Source: Datura wrightii | Lineage: Eukaryota; Streptophyta; Magnoliopsida; Solanales; Solanaceae | Direction: 5' to 3' | DNA length: 64,000 nt | Assembly (NCBI GenBank): GCA_035772735.1 | Contig: JASDFA010000007.1 | Location: forward strand, 40,020,501 to 40,084,500 | In this document: in pieces, positions 1-9,703 of the stretch | Layout: each line of letters starts with the position of its first letter | How positions within the stretch are numbered: the first letter of the stretch is position 1 | Made by a program: the position numbers and the translations under genes | The notes under the pieces: model-generated | Told to the model about the DNA's origin: nothing | Database searches by the model: none | Seen by the model: only the letters and a program-made list of their open reading frames with translations

Positions 1-1870
1 GTGAGAAAGAGAGGGAAATATCGGATTCCCACCTCCATTCCTTCAGGTGTGGTACAGTTCCATGTCTTCGTTTCGTTGCAGTAAGAAAAAGTTATTCCTA
101 CCCCTTAGTTTCGATCCCAGTGTAGCAAAGGGCATAAGGATTGAGACGATGTTGCCCAAAGCGGGCAGTAAGTGAAAGGTGGATTGGTTGATTCCAGAAA
201 GTGTTGGAAAGAGTAAGGAGCCCTTATGATTATGTAAGTTGTGCAGACCCTCACGGTAATAAGTCAGAAGAGCAAGTAAGACTACTAGCTTACTCGAAGT
301 GGGTGTAGGAGATCCGTCAATGATGGACTCCCAGTAAGAGTCAAGTTCAAGTCAGGAAAGGGTTGAATCCGTCGTGGCATACTAACGACAGCAGGGTATG
401 TCTGCAAGATAATAGTTATAATCTTAGTTGTGATATCAAAAGACAGGGAGATTATATGAATAAGATGGGTCCGACTGCAAGTCAGAAGAAGTATAGGTTG
501 GAACTTGACTGGCAACCTTATTGACAGTGTAAGGCAAGGTACCTTGAACCCCATAGCCCAGTTAAGGAAGATGAAGATGAAGAGCATGAATACTAGATTT
601 TGAGGGAAAATCAGAATCACCTCTAGATTGATACAACATTGTGTATTAAGGACTAAACCTTAGACGAACAGTTAAGAGACAGTAAGGTTGTAGTTTAGAA
701 TGTTGCGGTATGTCCGCCCAAGGAGAAGGTAAGAGGGTACCAAACCAGAGACTCCAATCTAGTGTGGCCCAGAGACAAGGTCCAACAGACAGTCACGGGC
801 CTTAATATAATGCCAAGTAAGGCCACAAGGTTCGGATGTTGACCCCACATTGTAAGAGTGGCGAAATTTCAAATAGCAGATCATAGCTAAAGTGCATGTG
901 TGTGTTGCTTTAAGAATGGGATGAAAAAAAAATCCTATGTAATGATACGAGAGGATATGAGATATTATTAGTCCGTAGGAGCGGTATATCATGTGCGGGA
1001 TGAAATTCAGTAAGGCATGTTAGAGATTATGTATCACCACAAAATTCAGTATGTATTGTACGTAGTAGTTGATATATATATATCTACAGATGATAGATAT
1101 GATGTAAGTAGTTGGCAATGGGGGTTACAGTCACACAGATTTTGGTTAGCTGCTAGGAAATATATACAGATCGTACTGTAGGACCCCTCACCAAAAGAGA
1201 GGGTGGCATGTTAAGTGGTCGTACATCGTTTTCCCAGCCTTGTAGGTGAGAGTCGGCCTTAGTCAACCTAGCAGCTATTATGCGGAACACCCCGCAAGTC
1301 AGCCGACCGTCTCAGTCAGACAAACCTGTGGGTACCCCAAGAAAGAGTCCATACCAGTAGTCAGTGATGGACTAGTATTTTAGCTGGTTCTCGTAAGGTA
1401 TTCAGATACAGAGCCCTAACAGAAGGCCAGTCTTTACAGAATGGCTCATAAGACCTAGAATTTCCAAGGACAGTAATATAATCCAAGGGGGTACGAATAA
1501 GGCGTAAGAAATTGGTAGTGCGTTGCTAGCACAGTGTTTACTAAGACAAGGAGATCGGTAGGTTCCCTATGAAGATCTAGGGACGGATCGCCTGAGAGTA
1601 GGTTGGACTAAGCACAACACCGCAATTGTTCAATTAGGAAGATGAAACAGTTAGCTGTCCACAACCCCGCAGTTATGCATGAGCTACAGATGTCCGAGTA
1701 GGACATGTAGAGCATCGTTAGACTACTGCAGCATTCGGATCATTTAACCCAGCTATTTAGTTAGTCAAGATTATTCAGCCAGACTATTAGAGATCATGAT
1801 CATTGTCAGGATCCTCTGATCAGATACGGGCACATGGTGTGCAGATAGTTCAGGTTACCTTAGCAACAAG
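1..1870. other. Unassigned intergenic or repeat-derived sequence, no gene
   Basis: No reading frame here shows a recognisable domain; the longest are about 110 codons and look random. I could not align the stretch to the gag, pol or LTR sequences elsewhere in the window. It ends at the 5' target duplication of element A. It may be a diverged part of the element that also left remnant B on the other side of A, but I see no direct support for that. Confidence 0.5.
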
Positions 1871-1875
1871 TAGCC
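1871..1875. repeat. 5' target-site duplication of element A (TAGCC)
   Basis: TAGCC directly precedes the TG of the 5' LTR. The identical 5 bp follows the CA of the 3' LTR at 12283-12287. Five bp is the duplication length normally made by Ty3/gypsy integrases, so both element ends are fixed by sequence. Confidence 0.92.
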
Positions 1876-1996
1876 TGTTATACCCCGTAGAATTCCCGGC
1901 ACCTAGATGACCTATTCGCATGTTGGTTAAGCATATTAGAAGGCCATACGTGCTAGAGAAAGGCCGGGAAAAAGATCGGACGAGAAACCCATCGAA

Positions 1997-2081
1997 CCAT
2001 CGCGGGAGGAGCCGAGGCAGAGCCCCTCCGTGATGGCAGCGTGTCACGGAGGTGAGGCCTCCGCGATGGCTCCGTGACACG
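1997..2081 (+). promoter_or_regulatory. GC-rich hairpin upstream of the LTR TATA box
   Basis: CGTGTCACGGAG (2040-2051) and CTCCGTGACACG (2070-2081) form a perfect 12-bp stem around an 18-nt loop. The loop contains CCGCGATGG (2061-2069), itself complementary to CCATCGCGG at 1997-2005, so two alternative pairings are possible. The stem is fully conserved in the A 3' LTR (9868-9879/9898-9909) and the B LTR (14889-14900/14919-14930). It lies about 22 bp upstream of the TATA box. Its role is unknown; protein binding or promoter control is my inference. Confidence 0.6.
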
Positions 2082-2102
2082 TTGCCCAGGTTCAGGCTCA
2101 AG

Positions 2103-2109
2103 TATATAA
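2103..2109 (+). promoter_or_regulatory. LTR TATA box (TATATAA)
   Basis: TATATAAAG follows the GC-rich hairpin. The same sequence lies in the matching place at 9931-9938 and 14953-14960, and a TATATAG variant in the C LTRs at 50226 and 58176. This is the expected position of the U3/R boundary promoter; the start site itself is not visible. Confidence 0.6.
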
Positions 2110-2340
2110 AGCCCACTTCGGGTTTAAATCATTTAATCCTTAAGAAATTTCCAGGAAACAGAGAGAAAATTCAGAGAAGGAGGAAGAACGAAGAAAATTA
2201 AATAATTTTCGTCCGATTACGCTGCCAAACGCTGCCCAAACTCAAATTAATCCCAGATAACGAAGTATTTAGCAGCAGAGAGCATTCCTACGGATTCAGT
2301 TTCGTAAAATACGGCCGACGAATCGTCGAGCCACCGAGCT

Positions 2341-2349
2341 AAGGTAAGT
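2341..2349 (+). promoter_or_regulatory. Putative 5' splice donor in the LTR leader
   Basis: AAG/GTAAGT is a near-perfect plant donor site. It is kept in the A 3' LTR and the B LTR, and as AAA/GTAAGT in the C LTRs (GT at 50578). It pairs with an acceptor-like site just before the gag ATG (4668 in A, 52953 in C). Splicing is inferred only. Confidence 0.4.
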
Positions 2350-4462
2350 GGAATTGCTCAAAAATAGTGTCTATGTGTTCCTAGCTGAGAAGTGAATATT
2401 TCTCCCTTCTGGGATGCTGGAAAATAGCGAGTTTTCGACCGTCTTTCGATAAGCCTAAGTTTAGGCCATAAACTATATCAAAAGTAACGTTGCTCTTTAC
2501 AATAAAGCTGTATTTAGTATTAATTGACGTATTTATGAATGCAGTTGGGAGAAATTAGTTGAAGTACCGGCCGAGCTTCGTCCGACGGACGAATAATTCA
2601 AGGATAAGGTATGTAAAGCTCGTTCCCTCGGTAAGTTGAGTAATATCAGTGCAGTGTAATGAATTACAGACCAGTAGAATGTTCAGAAGTCGAATGTTAC
2701 GTTTATTATGAATATCGATATGATATGAGAAACATTGGGTTGTAACGTGTACGAAACCTACTAGTACGAAATAGATTATAACACAAGTGTTAGAGATTGC
2801 TCAGTATGCTTAGTATGTGATGTAGTATGACATGTTAAGATATCTTTGTATTTAGTTGAAACCCCGTGAAGTGAGGTAATATCCGTAAAGCACTTCAGAC
2901 ACAGAATAGCAAGCTAAAATTGAGTTTAGAAGGCATGCTAGGAATAGGAAATCATGTTAATACAGAAACTTAGTAAACAGTATAGTTTTCAGCAGAAACA
3001 CTATCTTGTATGGCCTTTGCCCCAGTACAGTTTAGCAGGAGACTATATTCATATATATATATATATATATTTACCAGCCTCAGCACGTATCGAATACGTA
3101 CAGATTATTATTATTAGTTCAGCATGTAATGTATACGATACCTTACCCCTGTTAGCCTCAGCATATGAGATACACAGACAGTATTACTAGTTGAGACCGT
3201 TGTATTGTTTGGGGTTGGACTACCTAGCATCCACGACCACCCCAGGGTTAATAGCTGTATCGACTCATCCGCCAGAGGACGAGGATACGTCACTCTACGG
3301 AGTGGTATGCCGTCCCGCAAGGGGACGAAGATGGGATGCCAGTTTCCCCATATTTTGCATTGGTCGGCTTTTATACACCCCCGTCGAGCGGATACGCCCG
3401 GGTGTTGATTCAGGAGTCCTTCGGACTCAGGTACAGTTATAGTCAGGGTCTCAGCGAGCCCAAGTGCATACCCAGGGGACCGGCGGGATGCTTACAGCCA
3501 CTATAGGAGAGGGGATGACCGGGGTAGGGGTGTAGATTCTGTGCTGGTTGTACCTCCCGGCTTATGGGGGCCGGGTAAGGTTTGTGTGTGCCATGTTATG
3601 CTATTCCATGTTATGCCATGTTATGTTAGACACGAGTAGATCAGCAGTAGAGGGATATATCTCCAGGTATGACTTCTATTTCTTTCCAGTGTAAACGAGA
3701 AAAGGTATGACTTACGTTATCAGGCAGTTAATCTATTTCTTCCCGCTTCAGTTTTACCAGTTGCCTTATTGTTTTAGTTATTGCTTTACATACTCAGTAC
3801 CAGCGGTACTGACGCCCGGTGGGGCGCTGCATTACTTGCCTGCAGGTACTCATAGACGAGCAGGCGATACTATGTGACTTCCTGTCAGTGGTCGAGTATT
3901 CAGCTCCTGTCCTCCGGAGGTTGAATTTCAGAGGTGTATTTCAGTTCCTTTTTATTGTATAGTACGGGTAGGTCGGGGCCCTGTCCCGATCAGTTCTATT
4001 GCTATTCCTAGAGGCTTGCAGTCTGTATATATATATACTCCCTGTAGTCAGATGAGCCGGTCGTGTGAGGCCGTGCAGTTGTATAGCTGTTAGTATTCCT
4101 TCTTTCTTTTATATTAGCCGTGTGGGGCCATAGTTTGCCGGTAGTGGTGACCTTGCCGGTCATGTAGTTTTTAGTACTTCATAATTGAGTTGCAGATAAC
4201 TAGACAGCATGGTGACCTTGTCGGCCCGCATAGGTTCCCCTGAATTGATAGGTTTCTGGTCAGCTGTTAGTACAGGTACAGAAGGCTATAGGCCAATGGG
4301 CCGGGGGCTGTGTTTACAGCTGTTATATAGCCCTTTGTTTCCAGAAATGTGAGTCAGAGCCAGCCAGGCACCAGATGTGCCCAGGCTTAACAGTCCAGCA
4401 GGTCAGGTCCTAGTAAGGCACCAGGTGCCAGTCATACCCCCCAAGGCGGGGTGTGACAAACT

Positions 4463-4474
4463 TGGTATCAGAGC
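4463..4474 (+). other. Primer binding site of element A (initiator Met-tRNA)
   Basis: TGGTATCAGAGC lies 5 nt after the 5' LTR. It matches the complement of the 3' end of plant initiator-Met tRNA, the usual primer for chromoviral minus-strand synthesis. Confidence 0.9.
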
Positions 4475-4654
4475 AGGTCGTATCCCAGGGAGTCTGCAAG
4501 CCGTGCTAAGCAGAGTCTTGTCCATGGATGTGTTGTGCACCACATACTATGGGTAGGAGGCTGCAAGGCATGATAGGATGGTTGTCTTTTATTCTTATTC
4601 AGTCGTGCTGTAGAGCGGTACAGTATAGGGTTGAGTCTCTGAAAGCTTATTATA

Positions 4655-4671
4655 TTCTTTGGTTACAGATA
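4655..4671 (+). promoter_or_regulatory. Putative 3' splice acceptor just before gag
   Basis: A T-rich tract ending TTACAG at 4668 lies 3 nt before the gag ATG at 4672. The corresponding place in element C has TTTGTTTACAG ending at 52953, before the ATG at 52960. Joined to the LTR donor it would remove about 2.3 kb of leader full of upstream ATGs. Not proven. Confidence 0.4.
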
Positions 4672-6537
4672 ATGTCAGACCAGCAACATCCTATCACAGG
4701 TCGGAGCTTAGATATTGCAGCAGGGGAAGGCACCAGCAGGATGCCTCCCCCTTATTCGGAAACAGCCCGATCAGAGGGCGCTACAGAGGTATCGTCTCAG
4801 CCTCCTCAGCAGTCTCCACCACGTCGGGAGCCACTTGGGGCGACAGTATCTTCAGCAGTCCCTATACCGACACCTTCCGACCAGGAGGTTAGGAGTGATG
4901 TGGTTATGTTAGCACAGATGATGGCTGCTCAGCATCAGCCACTACTATCTATAGTTGTAGAATCATCAGGGGGGCCCGGTAGTTCGAGGGTCCGAGAGTT
5001 CTTAGCTTTGAATCCCCCACAGTTTACAGGTTCGGACCGGATAGAGGACCCTCAAGATTTTCTGGATCAAATGCAGAGGATCTTCAGGGTTATGCATGCC
5101 ACGCCTACCGAATCAGTTGAATTGGCAGCATTCCGATTACGGGATATTGCGGTATTATGGTACGAAAGCTGGGAGAGGTCCCGAGGGAGAGATGTTTCCC
5201 CTCCCACCTGGTCCAGCTTTTCAAGAGCCTTTCTGGATCATTATTTTCCGCGGGAGATTCGACAGGTCCGGGTAGACCAGTTCCTACATCTAGAGCAGGG
5301 GGCCATGAGTGTTCGGGAATATTCCTTGCGGTTTGATTCTTTGGCTCGATATGCACCGGCTTTTGTTGATACCATGGCATCTAGAGTGCACCGTTTTATT
5401 ATGAGGTTGAATCCAGAATATGTTGAGACTTGTCTTACAGCCACACTGTGAGAGGACATGGACATTGCTCGAGTTCAGGCATTTGCCCAAAATATTGAGG
5501 GCATCAGACAGTGACAACGGGAGATCAGAAGGGTCGCTCAGGAGCAGCGTCGCCGGGATAGGCCAGTTGAGTTACAGAGAGAGGCCTGGGGAGGACAAAG
5601 GCCACGATTGTCCGACAGGCCGCCCAGGCCCCCGCCTCAGCCACAGTCGCAGGGGGGTAGATTCAGCCGCAGGGGGCAGCCAGAGACTGGGAGAGGCTCG
5701 CAGGTGGCAGATTCATCATTACAGAGGAGGGCAGAGCAGAGCAGGTATACCCTACCACTTTGCCCTATATGCAGTCGACGCCATCCTGGAGAATGCAGAT
5801 ATGGCTCCACCGCATGTTATATTTGTGGCCAAGAAGGCCATTTGATGAAAGATTGCCCAGCCAGAGGTCGAGAGGACCGCGATAGACAGGATAGGGCATC
5901 AGCAGGGTCACGAGCCACAGCATCCTCGACTGGGTGCAGGCCCTCAGTTTCAGCAGGCAGGGGTCGGGGCAGATCAGGGGCCTCCAGTACAGGTGCAGGC
6001 CCAAGCCACACATATGCCTTACCAGGGAGGCAAGATTCAGAAGCGTCGCCTGATGTTGTGACAGGTATGCTAACTATCTGCTCACACCCTGCTTATGTGT
6101 TAATTGATCCAGGGTCTACTTTGTCCTATATTACTCCATTTGTGGCACGGAAGTTTAGTATTGTACCAGAATCATTACAGCAGCCCTTCTTAGTATCTAC
6201 GCCCGTCGGTGACTCTATCACAGCTAGCCGAATCTACCGCGGGTGTACAGTAGAGATTGCTGACCGTCAGACCACAGTAGATCTGGTCGAGTTAGAAATG
6301 ATAGACTTCGATGCCATAATGGGTATGGACTGGTTAGTGCCATGCTTTGCCAATGTTGAATGTTGGACCAAGACGGTCCGATTCCACTTCCCAGGAGAAG
6401 CAGTACGGGAGTGGAAGGGCAGCACCGCTACGCCAAAAGGTAGGTTTATTTCCTACCTTCAGGCGAGAAAGTTGATATCTAAGGGGTGTATTTATCATCT
6501 GGTCAGAGTTCAGGATGTCCAAGCAGAACCTCCGACA
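4672..6537 (+). pseudogene. gag-pro: Element A gag-protease, disrupted
   Basis: Start chosen at the ATG at 4672, which aligns with the gag ATG of element C at 52960; an upstream in-frame ATG at 4528 lies in leader sequence. Residues about 110-260 are the capsid-like Retrotrans_gag domain (QDFLDQMQRIF, WYESWERS, YFPREIRQ). A CCHC zinc knuckle starts at codon 382 ([14 protein letters not shown], 5815-5856). The protease follows with [13 protein letters not shown], the DPG form of the aspartic active site. Two in-frame TGA codons (5449-5451 and 5512-5514) break gag; in C the first position is CGA. Gag would form the particle and bind RNA, and the protease would cut the polyprotein. Only a truncated gag of about 259 codons could be made. 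Confidence 0.88.
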
Positions 6538-7910
6538 CTCCAGTCTGTCCCAGTGGTGAATGAATTCCCAGATGTATTTCCTGATGAGTTACTTGGTATT
6601 CCCCCAGAAAGGGAAATAGACTTTGCTATCGACTTGTTACCAGGCACTCAGCCAATATCAATACCTCCCTATCGTATGGCTCCTGCAGAACTCATAGAAT
6701 TAAAGGAGCAGTTGAAAGACTTGTTAGATAAAGGTTTTATCAGGCCGAGTACTTCACCGTGGGGTGCGCCAGTCTTGTTTGTGAGAAAGAAAGATGGCTC
6801 GCTCCGAATATGCATAGACTATCGGCAGCTCAATAAAGTTACAGTGAGAACAAGTACCATCTTCCCAGAATTGATGACTTATTTGATCAGTTGTAGGGAG
6901 CCAGATACTTTTCTAAGATTGACTTTTGGTCCGGATATCACCAGGTCCGAGTCCGTGAGAGAGATATTCCTAAGACAGCGTTCAGGAGCCGATATGGGCA
7001 TTTTGAATTTCTAGTTATGTCCTTCGGGTTAACGAATGCCCCAGCAGTCTTTATGGACCTGATGAATAGTATTTTTAGACCTTTCCTGGACTTGTTCGTG
7101 ATAGTATTCATTGATGATATTCTGGTGTATTCACGCTCTGAAGCAGATCACCGGACTCATTTGCGGACAGTGCTCCAGATTCTCAGGGACCGCCAGTTGT
7201 ATGCTAAATTTTTGAAGTGTGAATTCTGGCTTAACTCAGTGGCCTTTTTATGGCATATCGTCTCAGACGCTGGTATACAGGTAGACAAGCAGAAGATAGA
7301 GGCAGTTAAGTCATGGCCTAGGCCTACCACCCCGACTGAAGTTCGTAGCTTTCTGGGGTTGGCAAGATATTATAGGAGGTTCGTTGAGGGGTTCTCGACC
7401 ATTGCAGCACCTCTGACTAAATTGACACAGAAAGCAGCAAAGTTTCAATGGACAGAGGCATGTGAGCAGAGTTTCCAGGAACTAAAGGACAGATTAACCT
7501 CCGCTCCAGTGTTGACATTACCGGAAGGCACAGAAGGTTATTCAGTTTATTGTGACGCGTTAGGTGTTGGGTTAGGTTGTGTGTTGATGCAGCATGGTAG
7601 AGTGATTGCATATGCTTCCAGACAGCTAAGGAAACACGAAAAGAATTATCCTACCCACGACCTGGAATTGGCCGCAGTAATTCACGCCTTAAAAATGTGG
7701 AGGCATTACCTGTACGGCGTCCATGTTGATATTTACACAGATCATAAGAGCCTACAGTACATTTTTCACTCAGAGGGAGTTGAATCTACGGCAATGCCGC
7801 TGGTTAGAGCTGTTAAAAGATTATGATGTGAATATTCTATACCACCCTAGAAAAGCTAATGTTGTAGCAGATGCCTTGAGCCGTAAATCAATGGGGAGTT
7901 TAGCATATTT
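6538..7910 (+). pseudogene. pol: Element A reverse transcriptase-RNase H, frameshifted
   Basis: RT landmarks are present: [49 protein letters not shown] and the catalytic FIDD near 7108. RNase H follows with YCDA, the [12 protein letters not shown] helix and a TDHKSLQY motif. Compared with element C there is a 1-nt loss near 6848, a TAG at 6894-6896 in the shifted frame (CAG in C), and an extra T near 7765 that shifts the end of RNase H. RT would copy element RNA and RNase H would remove it; this copy cannot encode either intact. Each break is seen directly by comparison with C. Confidence 0.88.
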
Positions 7911-9437
7911 GCGACCTGAGAAGCAGAAGTTGGCCAAAGAAATTCATCAGTTAGCTGGCCTAGCCGTTCGAGTGATGGAAACAGAAAATAATGGGGCCGT
8001 AATTCAGAATTCTGCAGTGTCATCATTAGTTGCAGAGGTAAAAGAATGACAGTACGAGGATCCCGATTTAGTCCACCTCAGAGATAGAATTCAGAAAGGT
8101 AAGGAGCCAGATTTTCAGATAGCCGGAGATGATGTGCTACGCTGTAAGGGCCGCCTCTATGTCCCGAATGTCTTCGGACTTCGTGGGCAGATCATGCATG
8201 AGGTACACTATGCTCGCTATTCCCTTCATCCAAGGGCGACGAAAATGTACCACGATATCAGAGACATCTACTGGTGGCCAGGTATGAAAGCTGAGATAGC
8301 TGAATTTGTATCTAGATTTTTTAATTGTCAGCAAGTAAAAGCCGAGCACCAGAAACCGGGCGGTTTGACGCAAGAGATAACGGTACCTATGTGGAAATGG
8401 GAAGCAATAAACATGGATTTTGTAACAGGGTTACCCCGTACTAGACGTAGAAATGATTCCATTTGGGTAATAGTTGATAGGCTGACAAAATCAGCTCATT
8501 TCCTACCAGTGAGGGCTACCTTCTCCGCTGAGGATTATGCCAAATTATATATCAGAGAAATAGTTAGATTGCATGGAGTGCCGGTATCTATCATTTCAGA
8601 CAGGGGAGCACAGTTTACAGCTAGATTCTGGCAGTCATTTCAGAAAGGTTTGGGGACGCAGATTAACTTGAGCATAGCATTCCATCCTCAGACAGATGGA
8701 CAGGCTGAACGTACAATTCAGACGCTCGAGGATATGCTACGAGCGTGTGTGTTAGATTTTGGAGGTAGCTGGGATGAACACCTCTAGTTAATTGAATTTG
8801 CTTATAATAACAGCTACCATTCAGCTATTTAGATGGCGCCTTTCGAGTCATTATACGGGCGAAAATGTAGATCGCCGGTGGGCTGGTTTGAAATAGGAGA
8901 ATCAGCATTAGTTGGCCCAGACATTGTTCGGCAGTCCGAGGAAAAGATAAAGCTTATCCGAGAACGTTTACTGACCGCTCAGAGCCGCCAGAAGTCTTAT
9001 GCAGATAGGCAGCGCAGAAATCTAGCATTTTCGGTAAATGACTGGGTATATCTGAAAGTGTCCCCGATGAAAGGAGTAATGAGGTTTGGTAAGAAAGGCA
9101 AGCTTAGCCCAAGATTCATTGGGCCATATCAGATTCGGCGAAGAATAGGCCGAGTTGCATACGAGTTGAACTTGCCACCAGAGTTAGCATCTGTTCACCC
9201 AGTATTCCATGTTTCTATGTTAAGGAAGTTCGTAGGGGACCCTTCTACAGCAGTTCCAGTTCAGGATGTCCAGGTCACAGAAGAGTTAGCATATGAAGAG
9301 GTTCCCGTGGCTATCTTAGACAGACAGATTCACAGGCTGAGAACTATTATTGTGGCGTAACAGAAATCGTGAGGAAATGACGTGGGAAGCAGAAGAAGAT
9401 ATGAAAGTCAGATACCCTCACCTATTTCAGGCCTAGT
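7911..9437 (+). pseudogene. int: Element A integrase with chromodomain-like tail, disrupted
   Basis: The integrase would insert element DNA into chromatin. Visible are the HHCC region (HYARYSLHP, then FNCQQ in place of the usual CPNCQQ, so one Cys is lost), the DDE core ([31 protein letters not shown]) and the GPYQIRRR module. Breaks are TGA at 8047-8049, TAG at 8785-8787, TAG at 8830-8832 (CAG in C) and a loss of roughly 20 nt near 9342 that removes the start of the chromodomain-like tail and shifts frame. The tail remnant ([11 protein letters not shown]) is readable in another frame up to about 9437. Confidence 0.87.
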
Positions 9438-9668
9438 CAGGCGACAGGTATGTCCGTATCATTACTTATACAGTACCTTATGGTTGTATGTTTGTAAATG
9501 ATAAAGAAGAAGTGATATTTAGTTATTCAGTGGATCCTAGAATATTACGTGCAGTGCCTGTGTTGGACTTTTCTGCATTTCAGGTTTTTGCTATAGTCCA
9601 TATTACAGGGGAAACTCTGCCAAAATTTTTCTAGAAAGTAAAGTAAGTAGTCCTCTAGATAACAGTGT

Positions 9669-9686
9669 ACATTCGAGGACGAATGT
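9669..9686 (+). other. Hairpin upstream of the polypurine tract, element A
   Basis: ACATTCG-AGGA-CGAATGT is a perfect 7-bp stem with a 4-nt AGGA loop, ending 4 nt before the polypurine tract. Equivalent hairpins with different paired bases precede the tract in B, C, D, E, F and G. Confidence 0.7.
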
Positions 9687-9690
9687 TCTT

Positions 9691-9703
9691 AAGGGGGGGA
9701 GAA
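9691..9703 (+). other. Polypurine tract of element A
   Basis: AAGGGGGGGAGAA abuts the 3' LTR. This is the plus-strand primer site expected in every LTR retrotransposon. Confidence 0.9.

Larger units (their letters stand above)
1876..4458 (+). repeat. 5' LTR of element A
   Basis: A 2583-bp LTR bounded by TG and CA. It is nearly identical to 9704-12282; I count about a dozen substitutions in the first 460 bp, mostly C/T or G/A. Its parts in order are a GC-rich inverted repeat (2040-2081), a TATA box (2103-2109), a splice-donor-like AAG/GTAAGT (2341-2349), a short AT run near 3050, and a 3' part shared with the LTRs of B and C. Short reading frames within it recur in other LTRs but show no protein family. 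Confidence 0.93.

Noticed and set aside
1850..2116. Minus-strand frame repeated near 9603-9944
   Set aside because: Falls across the LTR start and its GC-rich hairpin; repetition reflects the two LTRs.
3191..3442. Short open frame of about 80 codons conserved in three A/B-family LTRs
   Set aside because: Lies in LTR non-coding sequence, matches no protein family I know, and its conservation is explained by LTR kinship; overlapping frames are equally open.
4463..4474. Met-tRNA-like sequence as a tRNA gene
   Set aside because: Only the 12-nt complement of the tRNA 3' end is present, in the primer-site position; no cloverleaf around it.
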